Assembly: GCA_964058805.1 (NCBI GenBank)
Contig: CAXKVV010002150.1
Coordinates: 1-64,000 of the forward strand
DNA: 64,000 bases
From: Schoenoplectus triqueter
Taxonomy: Eukaryota; Streptophyta; Magnoliopsida; Poales; Cyperaceae
Direction: 5' to 3'
Shown here: piece by piece, positions 20,964 to 34,100 of the stretch
Position numbering within the stretch: the stretch's first letter is position 1
How the letters are laid out: every line of letters starts with the position of its first letter
The notes under the pieces: model-generated
Told to the model about the DNA's origin: nothing
What the model saw: the letters and a program-made list of their open reading frames with translations, nothing else
Database searches by the model: none
Translations under genes and position numbers: made by a program

Positions 20964-22149
20964 GTTTTATCACGTCTATGCAAAGATATAGGTAAGAAAT
21001 ATTTGTACTCAATTAATTAATTTTAATCAGTTAATAAGCGTGATAATGAGCAGCCATCGCTTACATTTTCCTAACAAACCCCATGTGTGGCATGACATCA
21101 AAGAGCTTGCATCAAGCTCTAAAGTGAATTGAATATTTAACGTAGTGGCACATATGATCAATTTTTTATCTAAATTCAAATTGTCAGGGAATAAAGGTAG
21201 GAATGTAGTGGCGGAGAGAAATATATCATGGATAAATTTTCTTCTATTCAATTTAGCAGTTGGATCTAGGTTTTGTACAGTAATTACAGATTTGTTTAGC
21301 TTAATCCAGAAACATTAATTTCTCTGTACGTGCACAAACAGCTAATTAAGGCGAAGGTTGAGAGATTATGAAGGGACAGAGGGTCACATGTGTCGTTGAC
21401 TTGTATTTATGTTTATTCACTTTGCTTATTTGCTATAAATGTACTTCGGAAATGAATTTATGTTAGCGGGCATGAAAACACTAGTTAATTTAATTTTGAA
21501 TATTATTTATGCCCACTAATATGTTTGTCTCATTAATAGAGCTAGATAGTTTGTTTGAGAGATCAGCGAACCTAACTTATCTCATATACCACTAATTTGT
21601 TACTAATTAAACTATAACATGTTATGTTATTTTAGGTCTATCTTTTTATTTGCCTAAATTTCTGCTCGAAATTCTAGCGAAGTGTGGCAGGCACACCCCA
21701 CATTAGAGAAAATTATCTTATTACGATATATAAATAAAATTAATATGATACACCTTTTTTAAGGAATGTATGATTCTGAATTGCACCTTTTTACTTAAAA
21801 TTTGCATTTTTTAATCTTTCTTTCGAGTTAGGTTATGATACTACGCGTATGTGCGACCCTGTTTCGCGCCTTCCTCACTCGGGAAAAGAATTAAGGTGAG
21901 AATTGCGGAAGAAGGACACGGAGATCCCTCTAATTGTGCATTATAGGTGTTTATATGAATATGGAATGCACATTTAAAGGTTTTTTAGAGATTGCGGGGT
22001 CTTTTAGATTCCAATGGGCGCAAGCCCCCATTGTTAATTACCCTAGGCTACGAACCTCGAGGCACCTCTGGATCTAGAAAGGGGAATATAAATATAATAG
22101 TCAAGCATTAATTAAGTGGTCATGACAAATTAAAGGTACGGGAAAGGAA
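20964..22149. other. Gene-free stretch right of the Copia element
   Basis: No gene or recognisable element. The second copy is 60372-61557. Confidence 0.4.
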
Positions 22150-22769
22150 TGCACACATAAGTTTATCACAGAACCCTATATGTGCATGGAGTTATGATAT
22201 ACGGGCTTATATGAGGTAGCCTACACCTTAATGCCTTTTAGTTCGAGGGTGACAAGTACCCATCTAAGCATATGATGTCGAACATAAAATATTATATTGG
22301 TTCAACATTAAGGCTTAGTTTATCAGCGGATGGACGGAAAACCGTGTAATCATCTTAACTGATCTTCTAGATTATGAATATGAAACCCTGGGCCAATTCA
22401 TTAACCTAGGTGTGCTCTTTATTTCAAAGGCGGCACAACCTATCCAAACGCACAAAATTAAACTTGAATCGCTCTGCCAGTTTAATCATTGAGGTTGGTG
22501 TATCAGAAGGTGGGGAGTTTTGATTCACTTGATCACCTTACCGATCTTCTAGATTATGAATCTGAAACACTGAGTCAATCCATAAATCTAGGCGTGTCCT
22601 TTAGTTCGAGGGCGACACGACCCATCTAGACACACAAAGTCAAACATGAAGCACCGAGCCAGTTTGACATTGAGGCTAGTTTATCAGAAGATGGACAAAA
22701 ATTATATATTCATCTTAACTGATCTTTCAAGCTATGAATTTAAACATTGTGCTAAATCATGGACTTGGA
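22150..22769. repeat. Tandem array, ~180-bp units
   Basis: Units share GATCTTCTAGATTATGAAT (22361 and 22543; degenerate at 22721), TTTAGTTCGAGGGYGACA (about 22237 and 22600; degenerate near 22417) and GTTTATCAG. Spacings are about 178-185 bp, with roughly three units plus partial ends. Units are diverged. It differs in sequence from the array at 3614. The last unit runs into AT-rich low-complexity DNA. Confidence 0.75.
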
Positions 22770-23530
22770 ATATATGTTATCCTATTATACCACATCATAT
22801 CATGTGTGCTTATTATATTTATATCATATCATTGCCATATCGTATTATATTTGAGCATACTATCATTTAGGCCATTTATCATATTATGTAATATGTCATC
22901 ATATTTATCATATTATGTAATATGTCATCATGTCATATTATGATATATCATATCATCATGCTATATTATACATTATTATCATTATCTTATAGTATTATCT
23001 AAATTGTAATATCATATCATGTCATGCTATATATTATACATTATTATCTTATGATATCGTTTAATATGTTGTCCTATCATCTGCTATTATATAGTATCAT
23101 ATTATATCATATTATATTATCATATTCATTATGTCATATTATTTTATGTTATATCATCTCTTTATATCATATTATATCATATTATACATATATCATAATG
23201 TATTGTATTATATTATGTCATAACAAATTTTATATAGCACGTCATGTTATATCATAATATGGTATGCTATTGTCATATCATAGATCATATTATTATACTA
23301 TTATATTATATTATCGTATTATGACATATCATTTATTGTATTATTATATTATAATATTATGACATATTATTTATTATATTATATTACATCATATTATAAA
23401 TTATGATGTTATCTTTATATCATACTATAATCATATATTATACTATATTATATTATATATCATTATATCATATAATGTTTTTTATGATTATATATCATAC
23501 CATATTGCATTATATTATGTCACATCTATA
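22770..23530. repeat. ATCATATTAT-type low-complexity block
   Basis: About 760 bp consist almost entirely of permuted ATCAT, ATTAT and ATAT words with rare G or C. Open frames here (for example the Ile/Tyr/His-rich ones at 22734-23257) are by-products of the repeat. The block begins at the end of the ~180-bp array. Confidence 0.85.
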
Positions 23531-26207
23531 ATATTTAGGCTATTAAAAAAAACTATCATGCGCTTGTGTTTCATTTAAAAGCGAATCCATATATATACAT
23601 ATATATATATTTTTTTGATATACATATTAATACATATATTTAATATATTTATAAATAATTATTTAACATATTATAATTTTTAGATAATATTTAGATATAT
23701 TTCGTTATATAAGAACATGGTTTGAAAAAGGGAAGTATATAAATGTTATTTTGATTTCGAATTTATTATTATATTATGCTTCACAAAATAAAAATATTTT
23801 TATGCTGAAAAGTAGTGTGAAAAATATAAAATTTTTAGAAAGAAATTTGAGTTAATTTGGACATTGGGAAGACATCCAAATGAATTATTTTTACCATTAT
23901 TATATTAGTTCCGAAATTTTTGTTTTGGGTCATATTTATTTCTTATACCTTTTGTTGGGCCAGAATTAGGCTAATTTTTATTGTTTTACGTGTGGAGCTA
24001 AATTCCTCTTCAATTATTAGATTGACTCTGGGCCTATTTACTATTCATGAGATCGGGAGGAACGATTTAATTCGAGTTGGGCTTCTGGCATAGGCTGGGG
24101 ATTAAGCCCCTTGCTCTTCTGTATTTCCTCAAGATTCACATATGGTATCAATGTTCGTGCAAGATCTGATCTTGACCATCAGATGCTTTGATTGAAGATT
24201 GGCCAACGCAAGTAGGATCGCTTGAGTCATAGGAGTTCATCGGTAGTGTTATTAGGCACATCTGTAGGGCGGATGAGCGGTGACCCTATGCTGTTTCGAC
24301 TCTCGATATCGATTTGGTACCGAAGCAAATGTCGCCCAATTTACACTTGATTCTTTGCTTATTTATGCAAGTTTTAGTGCAGTCTTTGTCACTTTGAGAT
24401 AATAACCATGTCTGTTAATCTCAATTATCTTTGGGCCTGATCAATACCAGTACGTGGACCTGGCATCAGCTTCCATGGAAATTGATTTTGACTCGCATTC
24501 ATCACCTAATTATTTCGTATTTGACCTTTGGTTAATGTTTTCTCAATCAGTGCTTTATTTAACGTGAGTAATTAAAGTTTTGATATTATCTTTTATAGCT
24601 GGTACCAACTGACATTTATGTGTTATGATTCTAATCACTGAAACTTTGTGCTGGGTCCATCTCACCTCTGTAATACGATTGCTCAGAGCTCATGAGAAGG
24701 AATATCTTGAAATTTTAGAGACATATGATGATATCAGCGAGTTTTGACTACACCTCCCTTTTTATTTTGAATTAACACTGATTATAATGTTCGTCTATGG
24801 GATTGCTCTCTCCCTGTCTTTTCTACTAGCTGATCCCATACATGAGTTTCCTTTGAGCTCTGCACAATTGCTTCACAAAGAATGAGACTAGGAGGGCTTG
24901 GAACAGTAGCCCTTCAACTAGCTTTTAATTAATACAGAGAGAAGAAAAAATGGGATAGGTTCTACCCTCAGGCCTCAACTGATGCGGTACGAGGACTATT
25001 AATCATCACTGCACAAAACGCTACACAAAACGGAACCACAGAAGATTTCACAAATCCAAGAAGATAGAAGATGAGATAACACGTATAAACCGTTGGTTGA
25101 GACTTGAGTGGTCCATGTCCGTACAACTCAGCTCACCATTTTTTACCTCATGACCTGATAATTGATATATATCTCTCTCTCTCTATCCGTCCAACAGTTT
25201 GACATCTGGACTTCATTTTAATCAATTAATGGAAAGAAGAGAGAGAGTGATACCACTGACCAGGAGCTAAAGCGGTATGACATGTCATTATCCGTCCCGT
25301 TTGTCTTTTCTATTTTGATTTTTTGACCATCTAGAACGAATATATACGTCATATTAATCATGACAATTTTGCGTACTACTTCCTCCATCTATTATGAAGT
25401 GCCCGTTTAGTTTTGATTTTATTTTCTATTAATTGATGGTACGTGATTCAAACAAGTGGCCTCCGAATAATTCGTAGTTTTGGGCCAAATCAAGTGAAGA
25501 ATTTCGAAACGTACATAACCATATTATTTTTTAACGATTAGTTTAGGAAAACCGACCGTTTTGCATTTGCATCTATGATTCTATGGTACCCACTACTTCA
25601 CTTAATTATATTCAATTTTTGCTGATTTAAATTTAAATAGCCGGTAGTTTGTAGCTACACGCATCTTACAAGATGCTTATAATAACTAGGTCCCGCATGG
25701 CGCGGATAATCCTAACCTAAGTGCCCTAATATAATTCATATCAAATATTTGATATTTTGTATTTGAACCAAGGTTCTTAATTTAATTGAAAAATGAAGAT
25801 CGTATATTATATATAAGAAGTCGTAGTAATTATGTGTCTACACTCTACACTACTATATTATCATTTATCAATTAAAAAATTAAATTCCATCCGTGATTGC
25901 ATGCGGTTGAATTAATTTTCTCATATTGCACTACTCTACTTTTGTTATCGTTAATTATTTTACCATCAACTGCTACTATAATTAGCTAGCAGAAAAAAAG
26001 CAGTAGCAAAATAATTTAGTAAACTAACAAGGTGCAAATCAATAATTAGTAATTACTAATACAAGCTCCTAATGAGCAAAAAAAAAAGGAACAGAGAGAA
26101 ATCTGCATGGCCTTCCCACTGCCTATACACACCATGGAAGGAAAAGTGGAAAATAAGATCTTCCCCAAAATAAAAAACAAGGAAGGAAGGAAACAACTCT
26201 CGCTATC
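23531..26207. other. Gene-free stretch left of the VQ gene
   Basis: No supported gene. About 23930-24480 has more balanced base composition and may be old transposon sequence, but no protein domain or repeat end was recognised. Bases 23531-24592 recur at 62939-64000. The rest is seen once. Confidence 0.4.
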
Positions 26208-26789
26208 TCACACAATCATTCCCCAGGACTCCAATGTAGGAAAGCTCATACCGGACTCTACTCCAAACCCGGTAACAGTTCTCTCAACCCGCATCGGTGC
26301 AGCAAGACCGTTCTCTCTCGCCTGATTCAGAATATGTGCTGAGGTGTCGAGCGTCGGTAAGAGACACCCCTGTTGCATCACCATTGGCATCCTTTGCGGT
26401 TCGGGTTTAACCAACGGAGCATCATTGATCAAACCCGGTTCAAATCGGATCCCGGTAACCTGCTGCACCATCTGGCGGAAATTAGACGGATCCGCATTGA
26501 TGTAGGTAGTCTGGCTCCGCTTACTCGCGCGGGACTTTTTCTTCGTGACCCGACCAGATGGAGCTGGTGTGGCCTTAACGGGTCGTGTTTCAGCAGGAGT
26601 AATGGGATCCATCCAGGGGATGGTGTTGAGGATTGAATCGGATGTGGAGATGGAGGAGCAGGGGGAGTTGATGGTGGTGTTAGGCTCGGAAATGGAGATC
26701 TGCAGTGCCTTGGTGAGCGCCTCGTCGTCTCGCCCGAGAAAGCTGGAATGGAAAGGGAATAAGGAGGCGAGAATAGAGGTATCCGCCAT
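26208..26789 (-). CDS. VQ-motif protein, intronless
   Basis: This is a 193-residue single-exon gene. The VQ core FxxxVQxxTG is complete at residues 104-113 (F104, V108, Q109, T112, G113). It is preceded by a basic stretch KKKSRASKR (83-91), which could act as a nuclear localisation signal. The C-terminus carries two short motifs, LPTLDTS and FPTLESWG, also seen in relatives. VQ proteins are plant nuclear co-regulators that bind WRKY factors through this motif and often act in defence or stress signalling; the partner cannot be told from sequence. No introns is usual for the family. The leader carries a run of 15 C on the coding strand (26868-26882 on plus), about 80 bp before the ATG. A weak TATA-like CTTTAAAAAG lies about 150 bp upstream. 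The protein is seen once in the window. Which VQ subgroup it belongs to is undecided. Confidence 0.92.
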   Translation of the reverse strand: MADTSILASLFPFHSSFLGRDDEALTKALQISISEPNTTINSPCSSISTSDSILNTIPWMDPITPAETRPVKATPAPSGRVTKKKSRASKRSQTTYINADPSNFRQMVQQVTGIRFEPGLINDAPLVKPEPQRMPMVMQQGCLLPTLDTSAHILNQARENGLAAPMRVERTVTGFGVESGMSFPTLESWGMIV

Positions 26790-26867
26790 TGAATCAGTAA
26801 AGTCTCGTTAGTTAATTGAATTGAATGTTAGTAGTTTAATTTGTTCTCTGGTTCTTTGATTTGATTT

Positions 26868-26882
26868 GGGGGGGGGGGGGGG
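26868..26882. repeat. Homopolymer of 15 G in the VQ leader/promoter
   Basis: Fifteen consecutive G on plus (C on the gene strand) lie about 80 bp before the VQ start codon. Long homopolymers are error-prone, so the length is uncertain. Confidence 0.9.
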
Positions 26883-29800
26883 TGCTGTGTAGCAGGAGGT
26901 GGGGATGAAGTGAGAGAGAATTAGGGGATTTGTTCGGCTTTTTAAAGAGAGGAGTGAGGTTGGAAGGAAAGATTTGTTATGGAGATTTCAGATTCTCTGC
27001 ACAAATTCTAACAAATAAGAATGAGGCGGATTGAAATCCATGAGAGAATACGACCCGCTAGAAGATATTTCCCATGAGGATTCGTTGGGGAGCATTGCGG
27101 GGCGTAATAAAAAAGCGGTGCGCCGATGCGAGAGGAGAGAACGCGTCGGGAGGACATGTGGTATCGCTGCGGTGCACTCTCCTTCGTTGGTGAGCTTATC
27201 CTCTACCCGGATTTTCTGAGCTACATAAAATAATATTTCGTGTGGCGAGCTTCTGACAATGCTATTTTTTAACTAACCAGTTTTTATTTACTATATCTTT
27301 CTATTGGGCCCTTTCCGAAAAAAAAAACTTTACACATAAGCAAAATTATTTTTTTGATATCACAGGATTGGTTATTCAGGCCGTGCAAGATGATTTTAGA
27401 CACTTGTGACGTAGAACTTTCTTGCCAAATTTCCTCAACGTTTCTATTTGTTTTTCTTTCAAATAAATATATTATTATCTGGAACCATATTCTAGAATGA
27501 AGAGATGGGAACAAAGAAAAAACAAGGTAATAAAGTAATAAACTAAGTGTGCCTTGAGGGATAAGCTTGACCTGCAGTCTATGAAAGTAAACTAATAGAC
27601 TGACTGGAATGTAATAACTAATTAATAACAAAAAAAGGAGATCAATTAATTATATTTCTGTCCAGCTCATTATTTGTACGGCGGATTCATTTCATATAAA
27701 AAATAAACAAACAATTCCGTAATGCATCAAATCAACTAATCGTTAAACGAATGAAACTATTATCTCTAGGTTTTGACTCGGACACGTTGCATTGCCAATT
27801 ATACAAGTTGCCAGATAGGAATATATAAATGAGGCCCTATGTTTATGTTAAAAAATAAAATAAAATAAAATAGATAGTAAAGTTCTACAATTTGATTGGA
27901 AGTACTTGCATATTGTTAATTTGTTATCGAAAAAATGCAAAAACAAAATTAATTAATTTTTATAAAGATACAATACAATACAGGTTGTTTGACGGTCAAG
28001 ACGCGTTGTCTGGGGCTGAGTGGGGCCCACAGTGCCCAGCATGAGGCAGTATCAGATTCCCAGATTAAACCAAGCAGTCAATTTTCAATGAGCTGTTTTT
28101 CACTCAAACAAACCCACCACAACTAACAAATTGACAAAAAAGAAAAACGTGGCATGTCATTTTTTAACTTTTTAAGTGTAAACTTGACTTGATCAAAGAT
28201 AATGCTTGAGTGGATAGTCAATAGAGTCGATGCTCAATAGTGAGTCTCATAATAAAAAGGGTGATAGATAGTTGTTATAAATAAGTTCACACACTTTTCG
28301 ATTTTTTAATAGGAAAAGAAGATTTGCTGACGATAAAAGAGAAGGTTATCTTTGTGCTTGAAAAGGTTTGTAGGGACACAGTCACACAGAAGCTAATGTT
28401 TTTGTTATCTTTTTGAGTGATGATAAAAAGTTTATGGGGACAGAATAAATAATGTCATTAGCAAAATTCATGATGCATAATTTATTAGCGGATAACTCGG
28501 ATGTTCTTTTTTCTTTTCATAATAACAGAAAAGGAACCAAGATAAAGAGTGATGTGAAAATAAATTGCTTTTGTCCCTTGGATGACGCTTTTTAGGAAAC
28601 TTCATGGTGGAAATATGAATCATATAATAATACCAACAAGTATCTAAAGGGTATAACGAGTTGGGTACCGAGGGATGATGATTATAGAGCTCCAAACGGA
28701 TGGAATAAAAGCAAATAATGATTTAATATTATTTAAATATCAAATACAGATATGAATAAAAGAGAGAGTGAAAGATAAATATCAACAGACTTTTTTTTAT
28801 AACAAGTTCGCTATGTAGAAGTTTTGCATTAGCGAAATGTTTTTTTTCATCACTAGATACCATCTTATTAAAATAATTAGTCAAAAATTCAAAATGTTCC
28901 AAAAATACTTAAATCGTAATTAATTGAAAATAAAAACGAGGTGTAACTGAGTAACGAGCCTAAAATTCATTACTTCAGTAATAAAATCTAATATTACATT
29001 CTGAAATCCAAACTGAAGTGATTTATATTTCTGTGATCCAAATATCTTAACATTAAAAAAAAAGAATTTGACTCCGGATAATTATTTCAACATGTTTAGT
29101 CAACATTCTTATACAATTATCCGTTCTATTAATATTTGATTAAATGTATATTTTGTTTAGCTTGTTAAAATGATAGCCGAGTTCTATTTTTTTTCCAAAA
29201 TAGAAAACAAAACAAATTGAGTTCCTGAGTGGAGCCTTTGAATTGATTATGACTTATGAATTAACAGCCCTCTAATTTCACTTATATACTTTGCCAATCT
29301 GAGATCCTCTGAAGACTCAAGCAAAATCAACTTTCATTTATATTGAAAAAAAATGCATTAATCTTGTGAGACCCGTTTCTCCTCTATTCATCCAACATTG
29401 GAGACAACCAATCCAACGTGATAAAAAGGGTTATACCTGATAAGGTTTATTGATCTCTTTTTAATAAAGCATTATCATTTCTTTTTGAAGAAATATGATG
29501 CGTTCTTTTTTAGTAGACTACTGGAGAGTATAATCTTTCTCTTTCTCTTTCTCTTTTTGGATGCTTCTCAGTTGTTTCACTGGCTAAGTAGGCTAGCAAA
29601 GCACCACTTCCCCTGTTCCCCAACTAGGAACTAGCATGAGAATTGAAAAAAGAAAAACCATATCTTCCTCTTGAAGTTTCACATTGGTTCACTTTTCAGG
29701 GGGAGGCAGGATGGTAGAAAGCCAAATCAGAGGTCCAGAATACAAGCACTGGTGCACTGGTGAAGGTCACAAAAAGAATAACAAAAAATCAGTATCAGAG

Positions 29801-31105
29801 ATTCAGAGTCGTGCTTGCCTTTTCTCCAACACGTTTCTTTGGAGGAGGACAGAAATTGACAGCGCTACTGTAGGAGACGTGCATTGTTGTACGCCTAATG
29901 GTATGAACAAATATGAAATATGCAAGGGATGTGTTGTGTTGACTGTTGAGGCAAGCACAATTGACATACTATAGTGATTGATTCAATTATTATTATTGTT
30001 ATTATTTTGAAACCGTCCAATTAGGAAGACTATGCTATATAGATGATTTTTTTAGCAAATATGCAAGGGATGTGTTAGATTTTTAGCATAAATAAATCAA
30101 ACATTTCGTCTGTTTTAGAAGAGTTATGCTTTAATTTATTCCAACGTTAAAATAGATGATGTTTAGCATACTTCCATGAAAAATCTCTCTCTACGAATAA
30201 CATCGTTTGCATTATGCTATGATTTTGAAGCTACTTTTTTTTTATATAACAAAAAATCAATTCGATCTACTATATATTCATAATGAAATATTGTAAAAGA
30301 GTAAAAGAAAAAAATAGATATTTGTACTTATATGATTTTTTTTAAAAAAAAAATCATAAACCGTCTGATGAGAATGTTTCTTACAAAATAAAAAAATTTC
30401 AATGAGTTGTTTTTTCACAATATTTATCGTCTACAGCGAAATGAACAGCTTAAATCAGTTTGAATTTTAGAGATTGAGATTCAAGATCGCACTAGAATTA
30501 TTTTTATGTGTACCAGTACGTACCTCATTGAATTTGTCAGTTGAATCTTTTATTATACTAATTAAATTTCATAAAATTCAGATATCATTCAATACACACA
30601 GGAACAGTTAGTTAAAATGAAACCGATAAATTATTCAAAGTCGTTTCATAAATGATAAATTATACAAGTATCGTTATTTTCTTAAACACGACATATACAT
30701 TGTATAAATTATATGGATATAAATCAGCTATTGTCAGTAGACTACTTTAATGAAAACTAATGACTTAATTAGGCTTGTCAGCTCGATATAATTCAACTAT
30801 TGTTAACAGTTCAAGTATTACAAAGCAATGAGCCAATGACTGATTCTAAAAGTCAATTTTAGCTCAGCAATTTTTGAATAACTTTACACAATGCATCAAA
30901 CTAGAGTTCAATCATGCGATGAAGGTGCTGAATGTTAAAAAGGTAGAATAAACGTTTGCATCAACTCACAAGAGAATATTTACAGGAATAATAGATAAAA
31001 TAAAACAGGCAGAAGCATGAATAAGCGGATATAAATGTGTATCAAAAAATTATGCCTATAGCAACAAAGTTAATCTACAAAAATAAAACACCTAACAGCA
31101 TTCAT
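26883..31105. other. Intergenic region between the VQ gene and CSTF77
   Basis: This 4.2-kb stretch contains the VQ promoter region at its left and the CSTF77 3' flank at its right. TTGACGGTCAA (27989-27999) is a palindrome with a W-box core on each strand, and TTGACT lies at 27773-27778. Both are candidate WRKY sites but could be chance. A 96-codon open frame at 29684-29974 has no recognisable domain and is not called a gene. Confidence 0.4.
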
Positions 31106-34100
31106 TCAGTTAGAGCTAATGGATTGATCTCCAGATAATAAACTTCCACCAGAAGCAGCAGAGCCGGTTTGGGTGGAACTGGTGGCACCTCGTGTTTTCT
31201 GAATCTGCCTCAGTCTGAAAACGTCTTTTGGTAGCGGCCGCCTCTGCACTGTGCTTGAATCATCATCACCTTGCCCTACAGCTCAAAACAAAGAATAGGT
31301 AAATAAACAAGTTAATTAATAAGTTAATAGAAGCATAGATGTACACAAAATGAAGCTCTCGTCAAAAATCATTGACAATAGGGGCATCTAGTGGTCAGAC
31401 CATCAGGGTAAAATCCATGTTACCCTGATAATACACATAAGCAAGCCTACCTCAGTAGGCCACATGACCTGAGATGTTCAACAAAATAGATGCCAGATGT
31501 ATATCTGATTATCCTATCACTATGGCATGCAAACACAGTATCTAGATATACTCAGGATCCAGTTCTGTTACATGATGCAAGATAATAACAAGAACAAAGA
31601 AGGGCTGAAGCCTCTTTTTCTTTGGCGTCTCTCTCTCCTTCCCTCCCTCTCTCTTTATGGTAATGTAGATTTCATATATGTTATGCGATTGCGCTACTTT
31701 TGCTGGTTTCCTTCTCTCACTTGCAGATAAAATTGTTGAAGCTCTCACCCCAAAAAGGAACCATTAGCTTTGTAAAATATTCAGTAATTTCACCTAAAGA
31801 TGTATGCTTTATCAGTTCCTAAGGTACAAGACTGGAGATGAAGATACAAGGTCCTTTTACAAGCTCTGACAGGTAGTAAATTAAAGTGTTCATTTTCTCA
31901 ATTGGTTTCTTATATTAATTCAGTAAATTGAACAGCATTTTTTAAGGCCATCCACTCCAAATTAAAGAAGAACACTAGATTTTGTTTCACAATGCACAAA
32001 CAAATTTCATCTTCATTATATTCTTATTTTTGCAGCAAACTATTCCCTTTACAATTGAGACAGTATGTGTAGGAACTAGGAACCAGTTTTGTAAGCTTCC
32101 CAATTGTATAATCGTGTTCATATGCTTTGCACTAGTTTGGTTAGTTATTTAACGTACCCTAAACTTTCTTTAATGCTGAACATATGTTGAACTACTAAAT
32201 TAGTTAAAAACCTTAAACTGCAAGCATTCAAATTTATTCTCTTAGAACTTCCAACATTTTTTTCGCATATATAATATATTGTAGCTATATGTTAGTACAT
32301 AAAAGATGGATTAAACAATAATGAAAAAATGATAGATCCGCATTTGTATCCTAGAATTTCAGAAAATGTGTACAGGACCGACACAGTACCTGAGTCCATG
32401 CAAACATGGAGATTTTTTACAAAATTCAAGTAGCAAAGGAACTTCTTCACAGCTCTAACATTACACACAATTATGCCAAGATTAACCAAATCCATCTCCA
32501 ATGAGAAAATATATCAGAAAAGCACACATCCAGAAGACGATCACAACTATTTTAACAACGTATACAAGTTTTGTGTTTCCTATAAAAACTGTTCTTGAGA
32601 AATATAATCAAGGATATTGTTTGGCGAACTATTACAAACTGCTATGCTAAACTTCATCAATCTAAGAAAGGAGAAAATCTAGATATGTGACTATATACTT
32701 CATTGATCTAGTAAAGAGGAATATTATAAGATGAGATTATAACTCCAACATAATAAAATTACATCAGGGAGGAACTGAACTTCATTGACAATCTTCATCA
32801 GAGAAATCAGTGGAAGCTGCCGGGTGGCAACAGCGTTGCTAAGAGGCATATAAGCCATATTAGAGTAGAAAATAGTGTGGTTGCTGTATTGTAAATTAAA
32901 TTTCTAGTATTTTTTTTTCTTGAATGCAATATGCTGGCATTTCATCTGGGCCTTCAGAAAAAAACTTGCCAGGGCCATTCCACCTCTCCTTTTTCTCAAA
33001 GTTTTCAAGAAAAAAAAAGTGATTTGGAACAAAATTACAAATGCAAATTGACAAGGATAATTTCTTTTTTGATAAATCTCCATATTAACCATTAGTGTCA
33101 ATTTCAGACTGAATAGAACAGCCAGTTTTAGGAGTGAATCAGGAAAATGCCCACAAAATGCAAACCACAGCAAAATCTGATATTGGGTACCAAAGGCCAG
33201 GGAAACTACAATGGAGAAAGTAAAGATTTCTCTCATTGTATCATGCAGAGTTTTAGGGTCAGAAAAAGACTAAAAAAGGGAACTTTTCTATCGCTTCGCA
33301 AAAAAAGGATGTTAAACATGAATGGGATGAAACAACTTTTCTGTCACTTCGTTAGCATATCTGACCCATTAAATACAAATTGGGTGAATTGGAAGATACA
33401 AACAAAACATGAAGGCATCAATACAAGTCTGCGGTACAACTCGCTAAGCCTATGCATCGTATCGTGTCATCAAATTTGCATCATATAATACCAATTTCAG
33501 AGATTGCTCTTTTATATTTGGTTACAGAATCACTTTATCTATGAATTCAATTATTCGGGTTCAAGGTGCCCCACAGATAGATTTTAGCTGTGGTGTATTG
33601 TCACTCTTCTACATTAGAAATCTGCTCTGAGTGACCTTAAGCCCACTATGAAAACCAGTAGTTTGACCCAGCATGAGATCAAGCCACCTTTTTTCCATAT
33701 GTCTAGCACAATATATGAAGAAGTAACCAATAAAAACTATGGTGAACATTTCTACCACTTCTCGGCAAAGGGTCCAACTAACAGAGATCACGATTTTGGT
33801 ACCATTTTGGTGAGATCTTATGACACAGCACAATAAACATTAAAAACATATCAGGGGGTACAGCTGATGCATATTTCACTGCATCTGTTTTGTTCATTTT
33901 TATGTAAGCCTAAGTTGTTGCACTAAAGAGTATAAGCAGGAAAACCAAAAAAAAAAAAGAAATTTGGTCACAATAATAGGAAAGATATAGAAATTCAGAG
34001 AGGAGAGATTACTTTCATGGTCCTTTCTCTTTCCCTGTCTATTCATGGATCCATTCTGGTTCATGCTTGAAGTTGGATTTATTACTGGCTGATTGCTGGT

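Larger units (their letters stand above)
1..24592. repeat. First copy of a 39,408-bp-offset direct repeat
   Basis: This segment recurs at 39409-64000. All open frames recur at exactly +39,408 with the same translations. By eye I also compared the 40-base AT microsatellite, a 10-G tract, the LTR bounds and the single LTR mismatch, and all agree. No difference was found, although I did not align every base. The left end is cut by the window, so the true left boundary of the duplicated unit is not visible. An identical tandem duplication and an assembly duplication look the same at sequence level. Confidence 0.97.

Noticed and set aside
22646..23257. Plus-strand open frames rich in Ile, Tyr, His and Ser
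   Set aside because: They are translations of the ~180-bp array and the ATCAT low-complexity block, with no domain.
26107..26811. Plus-strand open frames over the VQ gene
   Set aside because: They are antisense shadows; the minus frame carries the complete VQ motif.
29684..29974. 96-codon plus-strand frame between VQ and CSTF77
   Set aside because: No domain, no splice context and no family resemblance; could be chance.
33147..33488. 113-codon plus-strand frame inside the last CSTF77 intron
   Set aside because: No domain or repeat features; consistent with chance in intronic DNA.
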